From NCBI GenBank assembly GCA_902525615.1, contig CABZHT010000001.1, positions 114,813 to 178,812 on the forward strand: DNA of 64,000 nucleotides, in the 5' to 3' direction. This document shows, piece by piece, positions 27,562-36,619 of this stretch (within the stretch, counting starts at the first letter, position 1; each line of letters opens with the position of its first letter). This DNA comes from an uncultured Fidelibacterota bacterium (GTDB lineage Bacteria > Fidelibacterota > Marinisomatia > Marinisomatales > Marinisomataceae). The notes below the pieces were generated by a model that did not search any database, was not told the origin of the DNA, and saw only the letters and a program-made list of their open reading frames with translations. The translations under genes and the position numbers were made by a program.

Positions 27562-28506
27562 CTAAAGCTTAAGAAATTTGTCAGTATATTCAAGTAGTTT
27601 ATTTTTAATACCTTCTTCATAAATTGAATGTCCTGCATCAGGAATAATATGTAAATCTGCTTCCGGCCATGCTTTATGTAAATCCCAAGCTTGAACAACA
27701 GGACAAATTATATCATATCTTCCATGAACTATTACTGCTGGAATATGTCTTATTTTATCAACATTCTCGATTAAATAATTTTCAGTTGGAAGCCAACAAT
27801 TGTTCATAAAATAATGGCATTCAATTCTAGCAAACGCTTCAGCAAATTTTGCATCACCAAAATCAGATATAAAATCATCATCTAAGATGAGCCTAACAGA
27901 ACTTCCCTCCCATGTGCTCCAGGCTTTTGCTGCTTCAATTTTCTTTTTATGATCATCGCCAGTTAAAATTTCATAATATGCACTTAATAAATTATCTCTT
28001 TTATTTTCGGGAATTGGTGCTAAATAAGATTCCCATTTATCTGGATAGATGTTGCTTGCACCATATTGATAAAACCAATCAATTTCTTTCTTACGAACTA
28101 AAAAAATACCTCTTAAAATTAGACCTTTGCACGCATTAGGATGTTTTTGACTATATGCCAAAGACAAAGTACTTCCCCAACTTCCCCCAAAGACTACCCA
28201 TTGATCAATTTGAAGATGACCTCTTATCTTTTCTATGTCTGCCACCAAATCCCATGTAGTATTCTCTTCAAGTTCTGCAAAAGGCGCGCTTTTACCGCAA
28301 CCTCTTTGGTCAAACATAATTATTCTCCACTCATCTGGATTAAAATATTGTCTGTAAGTAGAACTAATTCCACCTCCAGGTCCTCCGTGAAGAAAAATTA
28401 CCGGTTTTCCATTTTTATTACCTGACTCTTCAACAAAAATTGTATGTAATTCAGATACTTTTAGCTTGAAAGAATTGAAGACTTTTGCTTTGGGATATAA
28501 TTGCAT
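27562..28506 (-). CDS. pip: Prolyl aminopeptidase (proline iminopeptidase)
   Basis: An alpha/beta-hydrolase of peptidase family S33 that removes N-terminal proline from peptides. It has the oxyanion 'HGGPGGG', 'FDQRGCGKS', the nucleophile elbow 'GGSWGST', and the C-terminal catalytic Asp ('HGRYDIICP') and His ('DAGHS'). The 314 residues fit the monomeric bacterial type. Cytoplasmic; it suits a peptide-degrading lifestyle together with pepA and the secreted protease in this window. Confidence 0.93.
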   Translation of the reverse strand: MQLYPKAKVFNSFKLKVSELHTIFVEESGNKNGKPVIFLHGGPGGGISSTYRQYFNPDEWRIIMFDQRGCGKSAPFAELEENTTWDLVADIEKIRGHLQIDQWVVFGGSWGSTLSLAYSQKHPNACKGLILRGIFLVRKKEIDWFYQYGASNIYPDKWESYLAPIPENKRDNLLSAYYEILTGDDHKKKIEAAKAWSTWEGSSVRLILDDDFISDFGDAKFAEAFARIECHYFMNNCWLPTENYLIENVDKIRHIPAVIVHGRYDIICPVVQAWDLHKAWPEADLHIIPDAGHSIYEEGIKNKLLEYTDKFLKL

Positions 28507-28549
28507 TTTCTAATTTAATAAAAAAAAATTTTTAATATGAATAAAGTTC

Positions 28550-28577
28550 TTGATGAATGTTCTAAAATGCGTAATTT
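28550..28577 (+). promoter_or_regulatory. Candidate pntAA promoter
   Basis: TTGATG, 16 nt, TAATTT in the pip-pntAA divergent gap, about 19 nt before the pntAA ATG. A weak match, offered only because the operon must start here; pntAA itself has no visible Shine-Dalgarno. Confidence 0.28.
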
Positions 28578-28595
28578 TACCTCGATATAACTGCT

Positions 28596-29717
28596 ATGAA
28601 AATTGGAATTTTAAAAGAAAACAAATCTGGAGAAAAAAGAGTAGCTATCGTGCCATCTACTGTTTCTGCATTATCTAAAAAAGGATATGAATTTTTTCTG
28701 GTATCCGGTTCAGGACTATTATCAAACTATTCGGATAATGACTATAAAGAAGCTGGAGCTAAAGTTGTAAACCAAAACGAAGTTTTCGATTGTGACATTG
28801 TTTGTAAAGTAAATGCTCCATCAGATGAGGAGGTTTCACTTCTCAAATCAGGAACACTCTTTATCTCTTTATTACAGACAATTAAAGAAATTGATTGTGT
28901 GAAAAAATTAGTAGATAAAAAAGTGTCTGCATTTTCTTTAAACCTGCTTCCAAGAACTACTTTGGCACAAAAAATGGATGTACTTAGCTCTCAAGCTAAC
29001 ATTGCAGGTTATAAAGCAGTTTTAATTGCTTCAAATCATATTGGAAAATATATGCCACTTTTAATGACTGCTGCTGGAACAATTTCTCCTGCAAAAACTT
29101 TAGTAATTGGTGCTGGAGTTGCTGGATTACAAGCGATTGCAACTGCCAAAAGATTGGGATCTCAAGTAGAAGCATTTGATGTAAGACCTGAAGTAAAAGA
29201 ACAGGTTGAAAGCTTAGGTGCAAAATTCGTCGAAGTTGAAAGCAATTCAGATGATGGTGTTGGTTCTGGCGGTTACGCATCAGAAACCAGCGATGAATAC
29301 AAAGCAAAACAACAAGAATTAATGAAAGAAAGAGTTGGAAAGTCAGATATCGTTATTACAACTGCATTGATACCAAATAGACCTGCACCGATGTTAATAC
29401 CAAAAAGCATGGTTGAAACTATGGCGCCTGGTTCAGTTATTATGGATTTAGCTTCTGAAAATGGTGGTAACTGTGAATTAACTCAAGAAAATGAAATAGT
29501 TAATCACAATGGTGTTCTAATAGATGGTAATTCAAACTTACCAAGCACAATGGCATATCACTCTAGCCAGCTTTTCTCAAAAAATATTGAAGCTATCATT
29601 GATCACTGCCATTCAGAAGAAGGATTTAAACTTGATATAGAAGATGAGATAATTGATGGAATGCTATTTATTGAAAATGGTGAAGTTCGACATCAACCAA
29701 CTAAGGAGTCAATGTAA
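28596..29717 (+). CDS. pntAA: NAD(P)+ transhydrogenase subunit alpha, part 1
   Basis: The NAD(H)-binding component (domain I) of the proton-translocating transhydrogenase, in the three-gene form. The 373 residues begin 'MKIGILKENKSGEKRVAIVP' and carry the Rossmann 'GAGVAGLQAIATAKRLG', followed by 'EAFDVRPEVKEQVESLGAKF' split by the usual variable loop. Hydride passes from NADH to NADP+ as protons flow inward. It overlaps pntAB by 1 nt. The separate alpha parts are common outside Enterobacteria. Confidence 0.96.
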   Translation: MKIGILKENKSGEKRVAIVPSTVSALSKKGYEFFLVSGSGLLSNYSDNDYKEAGAKVVNQNEVFDCDIVCKVNAPSDEEVSLLKSGTLFISLLQTIKEIDCVKKLVDKKVSAFSLNLLPRTTLAQKMDVLSSQANIAGYKAVLIASNHIGKYMPLLMTAAGTISPAKTLVIGAGVAGLQAIATAKRLGSQVEAFDVRPEVKEQVESLGAKFVEVESNSDDGVGSGGYASETSDEYKAKQQELMKERVGKSDIVITTALIPNRPAPMLIPKSMVETMAPGSVIMDLASENGGNCELTQENEIVNHNGVLIDGNSNLPSTMAYHSSQLFSKNIEAIIDHCHSEEGFKLDIEDEIIDGMLFIENGEVRHQPTKESM

Positions 29718-29998
29718 TGCAAATTGATATTGTTAGCTTGATTACTATTTTTATTCTCGCAGTATTTGTTGGAAATGAAATTATAAACAAAGTTCCACCT
29801 ACATTGCACACACCTTTAATGTCTGGTTCAAATGCTATTTCAGGAATTGCTATTGTTGGTGCAATTCTAGCAATATTAGTAGATGCAGGTGATGCAAGTA
29901 AATATATCGGTTTAGCTGCTTTAATTTGTGCAACTATTAATGTTGTTGGCGGCTTTCTTGTTACAGATAGAATGTTAAAAATGTTTAAAAAGAAGTAA
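29717..29998 (+). CDS. pntAB: NAD(P)+ transhydrogenase subunit alpha, part 2
   Basis: A 93-residue membrane subunit with three helices that forms part of domain II, the proton channel. 'VPPTLHTPLMSGSNAISGI' is the conserved loop. It starts 1 nt inside pntAA (TAATG) and ends 6 nt before pntB. Confidence 0.95.
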   Translation: MQIDIVSLITIFILAVFVGNEIINKVPPTLHTPLMSGSNAISGIAIVGAILAILVDAGDASKYIGLAALICATINVVGGFLVTDRMLKMFKKK

Positions 29999-30004
29999 AA
30001 AAAA

Positions 30005-31393
30005 ATGGAAGCTATTCAAATAACAAACATCCTTTATTTAATTTCTGCAGTAGCCTTTATTTTAGGTATTAAAAGATTGTCGCATCCTAAAACTGCTAGA
30101 AGTGGAAACTTATTATCTTCATTAGGAATGTTAATAGCTATTATAGCGACATTAACATATCCAGGAAAAGAATTTGACTTTACCTTGATACTTGCAGGAG
30201 TAGGAATCGGAGCAGTTATTGGAGCAATCTTTGCAACAAGAGTTCAAATGACTGAAATGCCTCAAATGGTTGCAATTTTCAATGGTCTTGGTGGAGCAGC
30301 ATCTGCTTTTGTTGCTTCTTCAGAATTTTTATCATCACCAAATAGTCCATTTATCATTGTATGTTTAAGTGTTTTTATTGGATCATTGACTTTTACTGGC
30401 AGTTTTGTTGCATTTGGAAAACTTCAAGGATTTATATCAGGAAGAGCTATTACATTTAAAGGTCAACAAGCCATTAATGCTGTGATTGCTCTGCTTTCAG
30501 TTTCTCTAATACTTGCACCTGGTTTATTTTTTGATTCATCAATGTATAGTGGTTATTTAAATGCATTCTTTGTTATTATTGTTCTTGCATTAATTCTTGG
30601 TGTTGGTCTTACAATACCAATTGGTGGTGCTGATATGCCAGTTGTGATCTCGCTTCTTAACTCATATTCTGGAATTGCTGCGGCAGTTACAGGATTTTTA
30701 ATTAGTAATAATGCACTTATTATCAGTGGATCTCTTGTTGGAGCTTCAGGACTGATTTTAACAAACATTATGTGTAAAGGAATGAATCGTTCTCTTGCAA
30801 ACGTAATATTTGGTGCAGTTGGAGCTGAGTCTGAAGGCGGAAGCTCAGATGGAAAAGAAATGAATATTAAGAGCTATTCAACAACTGAAGCGGCTATGAT
30901 TTTAGATGCTGCAGAAAAAATTATTATTGTTCCAGGATATGGACTTGCAGTTGCTCAAGCACAACACGTTGCCAGAGAAGTAGCAGAATCTCTTGAAGCT
31001 ATGGGTAAAACAGTATTGTATGCAATTCACCCAGTTGCTGGAAGAATGCCTGGACACATGAATGTTTTGCTAGCTGAGGCAAATGTTTCTTATGACGTTT
31101 TAAAAGATTTAGATGAAATTAATCCAGAATTTGAGGATTGTGATGTTGCACTTATTCTTGGTGCAAATGATGTAGTAAACCCTGCTGCTAGACATGATCA
31201 ATCTAGTCCTATCTATGGTATGCCTATTTTAAATGTAGACAAATCAAGAACGGTAATTATTAATAAAAGAAGTATGAATCCAGGTTTTGCTGGAGTGCAA
31301 AATGAATTATTTGGATATGACAATTCTATTATGGTTTTTGGTGATGCAAAAGACATGCTAAATGATTTACTTAAAGAAATAAAAGAATTATAA
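30005..31393 (+). CDS. pntB: NAD(P)+ transhydrogenase subunit beta
   Basis: Contains the remaining membrane helices of domain II and the C-terminal NADP(H)-binding domain III. Around nine helices fill residues 1-260. Domain III shows 'VPGYGLAVAQAQH', 'YAIHPVAGRMPGHMNVLLAE' and 'LGANDVVNPAA'. The 462-residue length is standard. It allows NADPH to be made at the expense of proton-motive force, which the proteorhodopsin in this window could supply. An AT-rich terminator hairpin overlaps its stop codon. Confidence 0.96.
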   Translation: MEAIQITNILYLISAVAFILGIKRLSHPKTARSGNLLSSLGMLIAIIATLTYPGKEFDFTLILAGVGIGAVIGAIFATRVQMTEMPQMVAIFNGLGGAASAFVASSEFLSSPNSPFIIVCLSVFIGSLTFTGSFVAFGKLQGFISGRAITFKGQQAINAVIALLSVSLILAPGLFFDSSMYSGYLNAFFVIIVLALILGVGLTIPIGGADMPVVISLLNSYSGIAAAVTGFLISNNALIISGSLVGASGLILTNIMCKGMNRSLANVIFGAVGAESEGGSSDGKEMNIKSYSTTEAAMILDAAEKIIIVPGYGLAVAQAQHVAREVAESLEAMGKTVLYAIHPVAGRMPGHMNVLLAEANVSYDVLKDLDEINPEFEDCDVALILGANDVVNPAARHDQSSPIYGMPILNVDKSRTVIINKRSMNPGFAGVQNELFGYDNSIMVFGDAKDMLNDLLKEIKEL

Positions 31394-31412
31394 ACTTCTT
31401 TTATTTTTTTTT
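31377..31412 (+). terminator. AT-rich hairpin terminator after pntB
   Basis: AAATAAAAGAA, 8-nt loop, TTCTTTTATTT, then a T run: an 11-bp perfect inverted repeat with a single G-C pair, overlapping the pntB stop. The layout is that of an intrinsic terminator, but the stem is unusually weak. Confidence 0.5.
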
Positions 31413-31424
31413 CTATATTAAATC

Positions 31425-31916
31425 ATGTCAAAATCAACTCTCTATGATATCGCAAATGAATTTGAAAAATCTTTAGATAATTTATTAGATCATGATGATT
31501 CAGATTTAATAAAAGAAATAGAATCAATTGAGGGTGAATTCAAATCAAAATCAGCTAACGTAGCTAAATATATCCGAAATCTTGAACATTTGGCTTTAGG
31601 TATTAAAGATATAGAAAGTAATCAAAAACATCGTAGAAACTCTTTGGAAAAGAAAGTTGCAAGATTAAAAGATTATCTTCGAATTAATTTCGAAAAAACT
31701 AATACTGAGAAGATTGAAAGTGATGACATAGTAATTGCTATGTATAAAAATCCTGTAAAAGTACATATTGTTGATGAAGAAAAAATACCTGACGAATTCT
31801 TTCAAGTAAAAGAAACCAAATTATTGAACAAAGATAAAATAAAAGAATCATTAAAGAATGGTGAGGATATCCCGGGATGCGAACTAATTCAAGAAAAGAG
31901 AATAAGCATTAAATAA
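31425..31916 (+). CDS. Siphovirus Gp157-like protein
   Basis: A 163-residue protein resembling the phage Gp157 family (Pfam Sipho_Gp157). The N-terminal half is a helical coiled coil ('SNQKHRRNSLEKKVARLKDY'). The C-terminal half has the family's conserved strand pattern: 'IVIAMYKNPVKVHIVDEEKI', 'PDEFFQVKETKLLNKDKIKE', 'LKNGEDIPGCELIQEKRISI'. Members occur in phage recombination modules and the name is linked to phage resistance, but the biochemical role is not established. It lies upstream of a methyltransferase-like gene and near a PD-(D/E)XK nuclease, suggesting a phage-derived patch. Confidence 0.75.
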   Translation: MSKSTLYDIANEFEKSLDNLLDHDDSDLIKEIESIEGEFKSKSANVAKYIRNLEHLALGIKDIESNQKHRRNSLEKKVARLKDYLRINFEKTNTEKIESDDIVIAMYKNPVKVHIVDEEKIPDEFFQVKETKLLNKDKIKESLKNGEDIPGCELIQEKRISIK

Positions 31917-31922
31917 ATTATT

Positions 31923-32513
31923 ATGAAATTTTTAGCAAAATATAGGATGTATTTTTTAAGAGTCTGTATTTTACTTCTTATAGTTTTATCAGTTATAAAT
32001 AATGACTTCAGAGCCTACACTCTTGAAATAACCACTATCGAATCTTTACAAATGAGTATTTTAGGCTTTGTATTGGTTGTTTTTGGTTCATTTGGTAGAA
32101 TTTGGGCTTCATTATATATTGAAGGTAATAAAACAAAAAATCTTATTACTGCTGGACCTTTTTCAATGGTAAGAAATCCATTATACTTTTTCAGCTTAAT
32201 AATGTTAATAGGTTTTAGTTTAGCATTAAAAGCTATTTATCTCCCTTTGGCTCTCCTATTGATTTTTGTATTATTTCATGTTCCAACTATTGCTAATGAA
32301 GAAAAAAAGCTTCAAGATATTCACGGAGAAAAATTTAACAGCTATGTTAAATCTACTCCAAGATTAATACCAAATATTTTTAAGTATAAAAAAACAAAAA
32401 CTGGGGAAAAAGTATTAGTTAAAATTAGCAGAATAAATGGTGTACTTATTGAAGTAATTGGATATTTATTTCTTTATACTCTTATTGATATAATATATTT
32501 TATTTTAGATTAA
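31923..32513 (+). CDS. Membrane methyltransferase-like protein (PEMT/ICMT family)
   Basis: A 196-residue polytopic membrane protein with about five helices and the phospholipid/isoprenylcysteine methyltransferase core: 'GPFSMVRNPLYFF' and 'EEKKLQDIHGEKFNSYVKST', ending in 'PRLIPN'. The His that usually sits in the 'RHP' motif is replaced by Asn ('RNP'), a variation found in part of the family. The likely cofactor is S-adenosylmethionine; the substrate is unknown. It follows the Gp157-like gene by 6 nt on the same strand and overlaps the convergent nuclease gene by 9 nt. Confidence 0.72.
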   Translation: MKFLAKYRMYFLRVCILLLIVLSVINNDFRAYTLEITTIESLQMSILGFVLVVFGSFGRIWASLYIEGNKTKNLITAGPFSMVRNPLYFFSLIMLIGFSLALKAIYLPLALLLIFVLFHVPTIANEEKKLQDIHGEKFNSYVKSTPRLIPNIFKYKKTKTGEKVLVKISRINGVLIEVIGYLFLYTLIDIIYFILD

Positions 32514-33221
32514 TTCTTTTTCACGAAGCATATTTATTAAATCTTCGCTTTTGTACTCTACGTTAAAAATTTCATAGGTATCATTTTCTTTTAAATGAAA
32601 TAAAGTTTGGCTACCCACCTCTAACCCATAGTATCGTTCAAGAATATATCTATAAAATGATAGTTGTAAAGAATAATGCATAAAATTACAATCATCTAAA
32701 TGTTTTGATGATGAAAGTATTCCTTTCTTTTTCCTAAATGAATTTTTATCAATTCTTTTATTAGTTTTCCAATCAACTAAATGATACATATTTTGTTCAC
32801 TATTGTAGACAAGCAAGTCAATTGTTCCTGCTATTCCTAATTCTTTTGAATAGACTATAACTTCTGAAAAAAATGAGTTGTGCTCATTCTTTTGCTTCTC
32901 TTTTAACCATCTAACACCTGTAATTGACATTTGATGTTTTGGATCAATATTTTCTTTTACATACATCTCTAATTCATTATGAACTATTGTACCTCTTTTT
33001 GCGCCTTTACCCCACTCTTTAAGTACTTCATTTAACGTTTTGCCGCTATACTTTGGGTTAGTATTGATCAACTTGGTAGCTACTTTTTCTTGATTAAACT
33101 TTTCAAAGAAAAAATGGATGAACTCTGTAACGCTTGAAAATTTAAATTCAGGACTACTATTAAGAATATATTTATGATTTTCTTGATCTAAAGTAATATC
33201 GTTTTTGAATAATTCATTCAT
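32505..33221 (-). CDS. PD-(D/E)XK nuclease, phage/RecB-like
   Basis: A 238-residue predicted nuclease. The core reads 'GTIDLLVY' (Asp of motif II) and, after a short insert, 'LVDWKTNK' (motif III D-x-K), with a downstream Gln/Tyr motif 'YSLQLSFYRYILE', as in RecB, Cas4 and many phage exonucleases. The N-terminal 'FSSVTEFIHFFFEKF' is typical of phage and large-virus members. No helicase domain is fused to it. It probably degrades or trims DNA ends. It lies 2 nt before a tiny membrane gene and converges on the methyltransferase-like gene. Confidence 0.75.
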   Translation of the reverse strand: MNELFKNDITLDQENHKYILNSSPEFKFSSVTEFIHFFFEKFNQEKVATKLINTNPKYSGKTLNEVLKEWGKGAKRGTIVHNELEMYVKENIDPKHQMSITGVRWLKEKQKNEHNSFFSEVIVYSKELGIAGTIDLLVYNSEQNMYHLVDWKTNKRIDKNSFRKKKGILSSSKHLDDCNFMHYSLQLSFYRYILERYYGLEVGSQTLFHLKENDTYEIFNVEYKSEDLINMLREKELI

Positions 33222-33223
33222 TC

Positions 33224-33448
33224 TTAACCTTCATGTAAAACATCTTTATTCTTAGAACCTCGTAGCTTATTAACTCTTCTTCTAGTAACTCTTCTCTGAT
33301 AAAAACCAAGCGACCACCCTAAAAGCAATAAAATTGGAATTATAGCTCGATCAGGAGTATCAGATTTTAATGTAAAGTATAAAAGTAGCAATGCAGTTAT
33401 CAATTGTATTGAAAACTGAACTGAATTAATCGCTTTCAGTTTATTCAT
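33224..33448 (-). CDS. Small membrane protein of unknown function
   Basis: 74 residues with two hydrophobic segments and a strongly basic C-terminal tail ('FYQRRVTRRRVNKLRGSKNK'), which would sit in the cytoplasm and could bind nucleic acid or lipid head groups. I do not recognise a family. Its start overlaps the pepA stop by 1 nt, and it is followed within 2 nt by the nuclease gene, so it is probably translated with both. Confidence 0.55.
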   Translation of the reverse strand: MNKLKAINSVQFSIQLITALLLLYFTLKSDTPDRAIIPILLLLGWSLGFYQRRVTRRRVNKLRGSKNKDVLHEG

Positions 33449-34887
33449 TAAGCCCCGAGCATATCAAGCACTAATCTAATCACTTGTCCAGAAGCACTAT
33501 TTTTTTGAATATAGCTTCTGTTTTCTACATGATATGAAGTTCCTGCAACGTCGAAATGAGCCCATGGAATATCTTTGCTAACAAATGCTTTAAGGAATGC
33601 TCCTCCAGCAATAGTTCCTGCTTGACCTGGTGATCCTAAGTTCTTTACATCGGCAACCTCGGATTTGACTTGATCACAATATTCATCCCATAATGGTAGT
33701 TGCCATACATGTTCTCCGGTATTATCAGAAGAAACTTTAATGTTTTCTACTAATGTTTCATTATTACTCATTATTCCTGTGGCTATATGACCAAGAGTAA
33801 TAACCACAGCGCCAGTCAATGTTGCAAAATCAAGCATATACTCTGGGTCGTAATGCTTACTTGCATATGCTAAAGCATCAGCAAGAATTAGTCTACCTTC
33901 TGCATCAGTATTTAAAACTTCAATAGTTTTTCCATTGTATGCGGTTAGAATATCTCCAGGTTTATAAGCTGAGCCACCTAACATATTATGCGTTGAAGGA
34001 ACAATAGCTACAACGTTCATCTTAGGTTGTAATTCAGCTATAGCATTCATTACACCAAATACAACCGCAGAACCGCACATATCAAATTTCATTTGGTCCA
34101 TATTTAAACCAGGTTTAAGTGAAACTCCTCCTGTATCAAAAGTTAAACCTTTTCCTACAAGCAATACTGGCTTTTCACTTTTCTTCCCTCCAAAATATTC
34201 CATAATGATAAACTTTGGAGGTTCATTTGTGCCTTGAGCTACTCCGGCAAATGATCCCATGCCCATCTTTGTAAATTCTTCTCTATCAAAAACAGTAACT
34301 TTCATATTACCTTTTTTACCAACTTCTTTTGCAAAATTTGCTAACCTTGTTGGAGTAGTCACATTTCCAGGATGATTGCCAAGATCTCTTGAATCACAAA
34401 CAGCACTTGCAATAATTGCACCTTTTTTTGCTGCATCTTGATTACAAGCATCAACCATGGTAATGCTCTTCAAATGATACTTTCCTCTTTCATCAGTGAA
34501 ATAATCTAAAAATCTATAACTTGAAAGGATTAAACCTTCTGCAAATGCCTGACAAAAATATTCACCCTCATCTGTTACAGGACACTCAACTGCAATATCG
34601 CTGTATTTATGCTGTAATGTATAACCCACAACTTCCCCAGCTGCTCTTCTAAAATTTTCTGCTGTTTTATCAGATGAGTCACCTAATCCATAATATACAA
34701 TTCTTGAATTATTATCGATTTCAAAAACAAGATCTCCAACTTTTCCTGTTTTATTTTGAGATTTGAACAATTCTGCTAAATCATTGTCCATTTTATCTGA
34801 AAATGTTGGTACCGCAACCATGCCATAATTTTCATCTACTAAATCTTTATGATTTTTTAAAAAGTTTAATTTTTTTATGTGTGCCAT
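33448..34887 (-). CDS. pepA: Leucyl aminopeptidase (M17)
   Basis: A hexameric dizinc/manganese aminopeptidase for cytosolic peptides. The 479 residues include the metal-binding 'VGKGLTFDTGGVSLKPG', 'MKFDMCGSA' and the signature 'NTDAEGRLILADAL'. The N-terminal third is the variable macrodomain-like region. In enterobacteria PepA also binds DNA; nothing here shows that. It is followed by a small membrane gene overlapping by 1 nt. Confidence 0.94.
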   Translation of the reverse strand: MAHIKKLNFLKNHKDLVDENYGMVAVPTFSDKMDNDLAELFKSQNKTGKVGDLVFEIDNNSRIVYYGLGDSSDKTAENFRRAAGEVVGYTLQHKYSDIAVECPVTDEGEYFCQAFAEGLILSSYRFLDYFTDERGKYHLKSITMVDACNQDAAKKGAIIASAVCDSRDLGNHPGNVTTPTRLANFAKEVGKKGNMKVTVFDREEFTKMGMGSFAGVAQGTNEPPKFIIMEYFGGKKSEKPVLLVGKGLTFDTGGVSLKPGLNMDQMKFDMCGSAVVFGVMNAIAELQPKMNVVAIVPSTHNMLGGSAYKPGDILTAYNGKTIEVLNTDAEGRLILADALAYASKHYDPEYMLDFATLTGAVVITLGHIATGIMSNNETLVENIKVSSDNTGEHVWQLPLWDEYCDQVKSEVADVKNLGSPGQAGTIAGGAFLKAFVSKDIPWAHFDVAGTSYHVENRSYIQKNSASGQVIRLVLDMLGA

Positions 34888-34896
34888 TTTTTTTCC

Positions 34897-35289
34897 CTAC
34901 AAACTTAGATTATGTTTAAAACTTACTAGCTTACCATGCTCATCTTTAATTACTGCAACAAATGTAATATCAGCTGTACATGCTAGTCTTTTTCCGTGAT
35001 CTTTACTTTCTGCGAATGCTTTAACTTGAACTTTGACTGATGTATTTCCAGCATCGATAATTGTTGATTTACATTTTACCCAATCACCAAGGTAAACTGG
35101 TTCTTTAAATTCTACTTTGTCCAAAGCCCTAGTCACAGAGCCCCAAGCGTCGGTTTCTTCTAGAAATTCAGACGCTGCTTTGGCAGCAGCTAAGTCAAGC
35201 CATGAAAGCATATATCCACCGAAAAGCGTACCTGCAGTATTGATATGAGTAGGTTGTACTAATTCTGAAAATTCTGAAACTTTATTCAC
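34897..35289 (-). CDS. Acyl-CoA thioesterase (hotdog fold, YciA-like)
   Basis: A 130-residue hotdog protein. 'VQPTHINTAGTLFGGYMLSWLDLAA' contains the catalytic Asn/Asp region of the YciA/BFIT acyl-CoA hydrolase group, and 'EFKEPVYLGDWVKCKSTI' continues the fold. It probably hydrolyses medium- or long-chain acyl-CoA to free the CoA pool. The start is GTG with no recognisable Shine-Dalgarno. The gene lies between aceA and pepA. Confidence 0.85.
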   Translation of the reverse strand: MNKVSEFSELVQPTHINTAGTLFGGYMLSWLDLAAAKAASEFLEETDAWGSVTRALDKVEFKEPVYLGDWVKCKSTIIDAGNTSVKVQVKAFAESKDHGKRLACTADITFVAVIKDEHGKLVSFKHNLSL

Positions 35290-35341
35290 GAGGATAATTT
35301 ATAAAAAATTGTGACTTTTTCAGTACTTTATTTCAAAAAAA

Positions 35342-36619
35342 TTAAAACTGTTCTTCTTCTGTTGAGCCATCCATGGCGCTCGTTGAAGGTTCTCCAACAA
35401 TACAATTATTCACTGCATCAAAGTAGCCTGTACCAACCTCTTGCTGATGTGCAGAAAAAGTATATCCCTTATCATGATCTGCAAATTCTTTTTCTTGTAA
35501 TTCTACATAAGCAGTCATGCCAGATTTGACATAATTTTTTGTCAAATCAAACATACCATGCCACATTGAGTGAATTCCCGCAAGAGTTATAAATTGGAAT
35601 TTATAACCCATTGCACCAAGTTCTCTTTGGAACTTAGCTATTGTAGCATCATCAAGATTCTTTCTCCAATTAAATGATGGAGAACAATTATAAGCTAACA
35701 TCAATTCAGGATGATCTTTCTTGATTGATTCTGCAAAAAGTTTTGCTTCTTCAAGATTAGGCTTTCCTGTTTCACACCATAATAAATCAGAATATGGAGC
35801 ATATGAAAGTCCTCTAGAAATTGCTTGATTAATACCCGCTTTGACTCTATAAAATCCTTCAGATGTTCTTTCTCCAGTAACAAACTCAGCATCTCTATCA
35901 TCGATGTCAGAAGTAAGAAGCTCAGCTGCATTTGCATCTGTTCTAGCAACTAGAAGCGTTGGGACATTTGAGACATCTGCAGCTAACCTTGCTGCAACAA
36001 GCTTGTTTATTGCTTCTTGTGTTGGTACAAGGACTTTTCCACCCATATGACCACATTTTTTCACACTTGCTAGTTGATCTTCAAAATGTACTCCAGCAGC
36101 TCCAGCTTTAATCATAGCTTTCATAAGTTCAAAAGCGTTTAACACTCCACCAAAACCAGCTTCTGCATCAGCTACTATAGGTGTAAAAAAGTCAAATTTT
36201 GGGTCGCCATTAGAGCTCATCCATTCAATTTGGTCTGCTCTTTTAAAAGAACTGTTTATTCTTTTTACTAAAGAAGGAACTGAATCAACTGGATATAGAG
36301 ATTGATCAGGATACATTGCTTCAGCACTATTATTATCTGCTGCTACTTGCCATCCAGATACATAAATTGCTTTTGCACCAGCCTTCACTCCCTGCACTGC
36401 CTGTCCCCCAGTTAAAGTACCTAGGCAATGAACATAATCTTCTTTATGAAGCATATTCCAAAGCTTCTCAGCTCCAACTCTTGCTAAAGTGTATTCAGGC
36501 TGAAGAGAACCTCTTAGTTTAACAACCTCCTCTGCTGAATATGGTCTTTTTACATAAGCCCACCTTTCATTCATCTCCCAGTCATTTTTTAATTCTATTA
36601 CTTGTTCATTTAAATTCAT
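35342..36619 (-). CDS. aceA: Isocitrate lyase
   Basis: Splits isocitrate into succinate and glyoxylate, the first step of the glyoxylate shunt. The 425-residue protein has the catalytic Cys loop 'KKCGHMGGK' near residue 190, '[19 protein letters not shown]' and the C-terminal '[14 protein letters not shown]'. A GAGGAG Shine-Dalgarno lies within the end of aceB, and ATG overlaps the aceB stop by 1 nt (TAATG), so malate synthase and isocitrate lyase are translationally coupled. No aceK-like kinase is nearby. Confidence 0.97.
   Translation of the reverse strand: MNLNEQVIELKNDWEMNERWAYVKRPYSAEEVVKLRGSLQPEYTLARVGAEKLWNMLHKEDYVHCLGTLTGGQAVQGVKAGAKAIYVSGWQVAADNNSAEAMYPDQSLYPVDSVPSLVKRINSSFKRADQIEWMSSNGDPKFDFFTPIVADAEAGFGGVLNAFELMKAMIKAGAAGVHFEDQLASVKKCGHMGGKVLVPTQEAINKLVAARLAADVSNVPTLLVARTDANAAELLTSDIDDRDAEFVTGERTSEGFYRVKAGINQAISRGLSYAPYSDLLWCETGKPNLEEAKLFAESIKKDHPELMLAYNCSPSFNWRKNLDDATIAKFQRELGAMGYKFQFITLAGIHSMWHGMFDLTKNYVKSGMTAYVELQEKEFADHDKGYTFSAHQQEVGTGYFDAVNNCIVGEPSTSAMDGSTEEEQF

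Noticed and set aside
28996-29307. 103-residue minus-strand ORF inside pntAA
   Set aside because: Low-complexity Gln/Leu-rich translation of the antisense strand of pntAA; a shadow.
31425-33448. Integrated prophage or genomic island with attachment sites
   Set aside because: I found no integrase, direct repeats, tRNA target or structural phage genes; only isolated phage-type genes.
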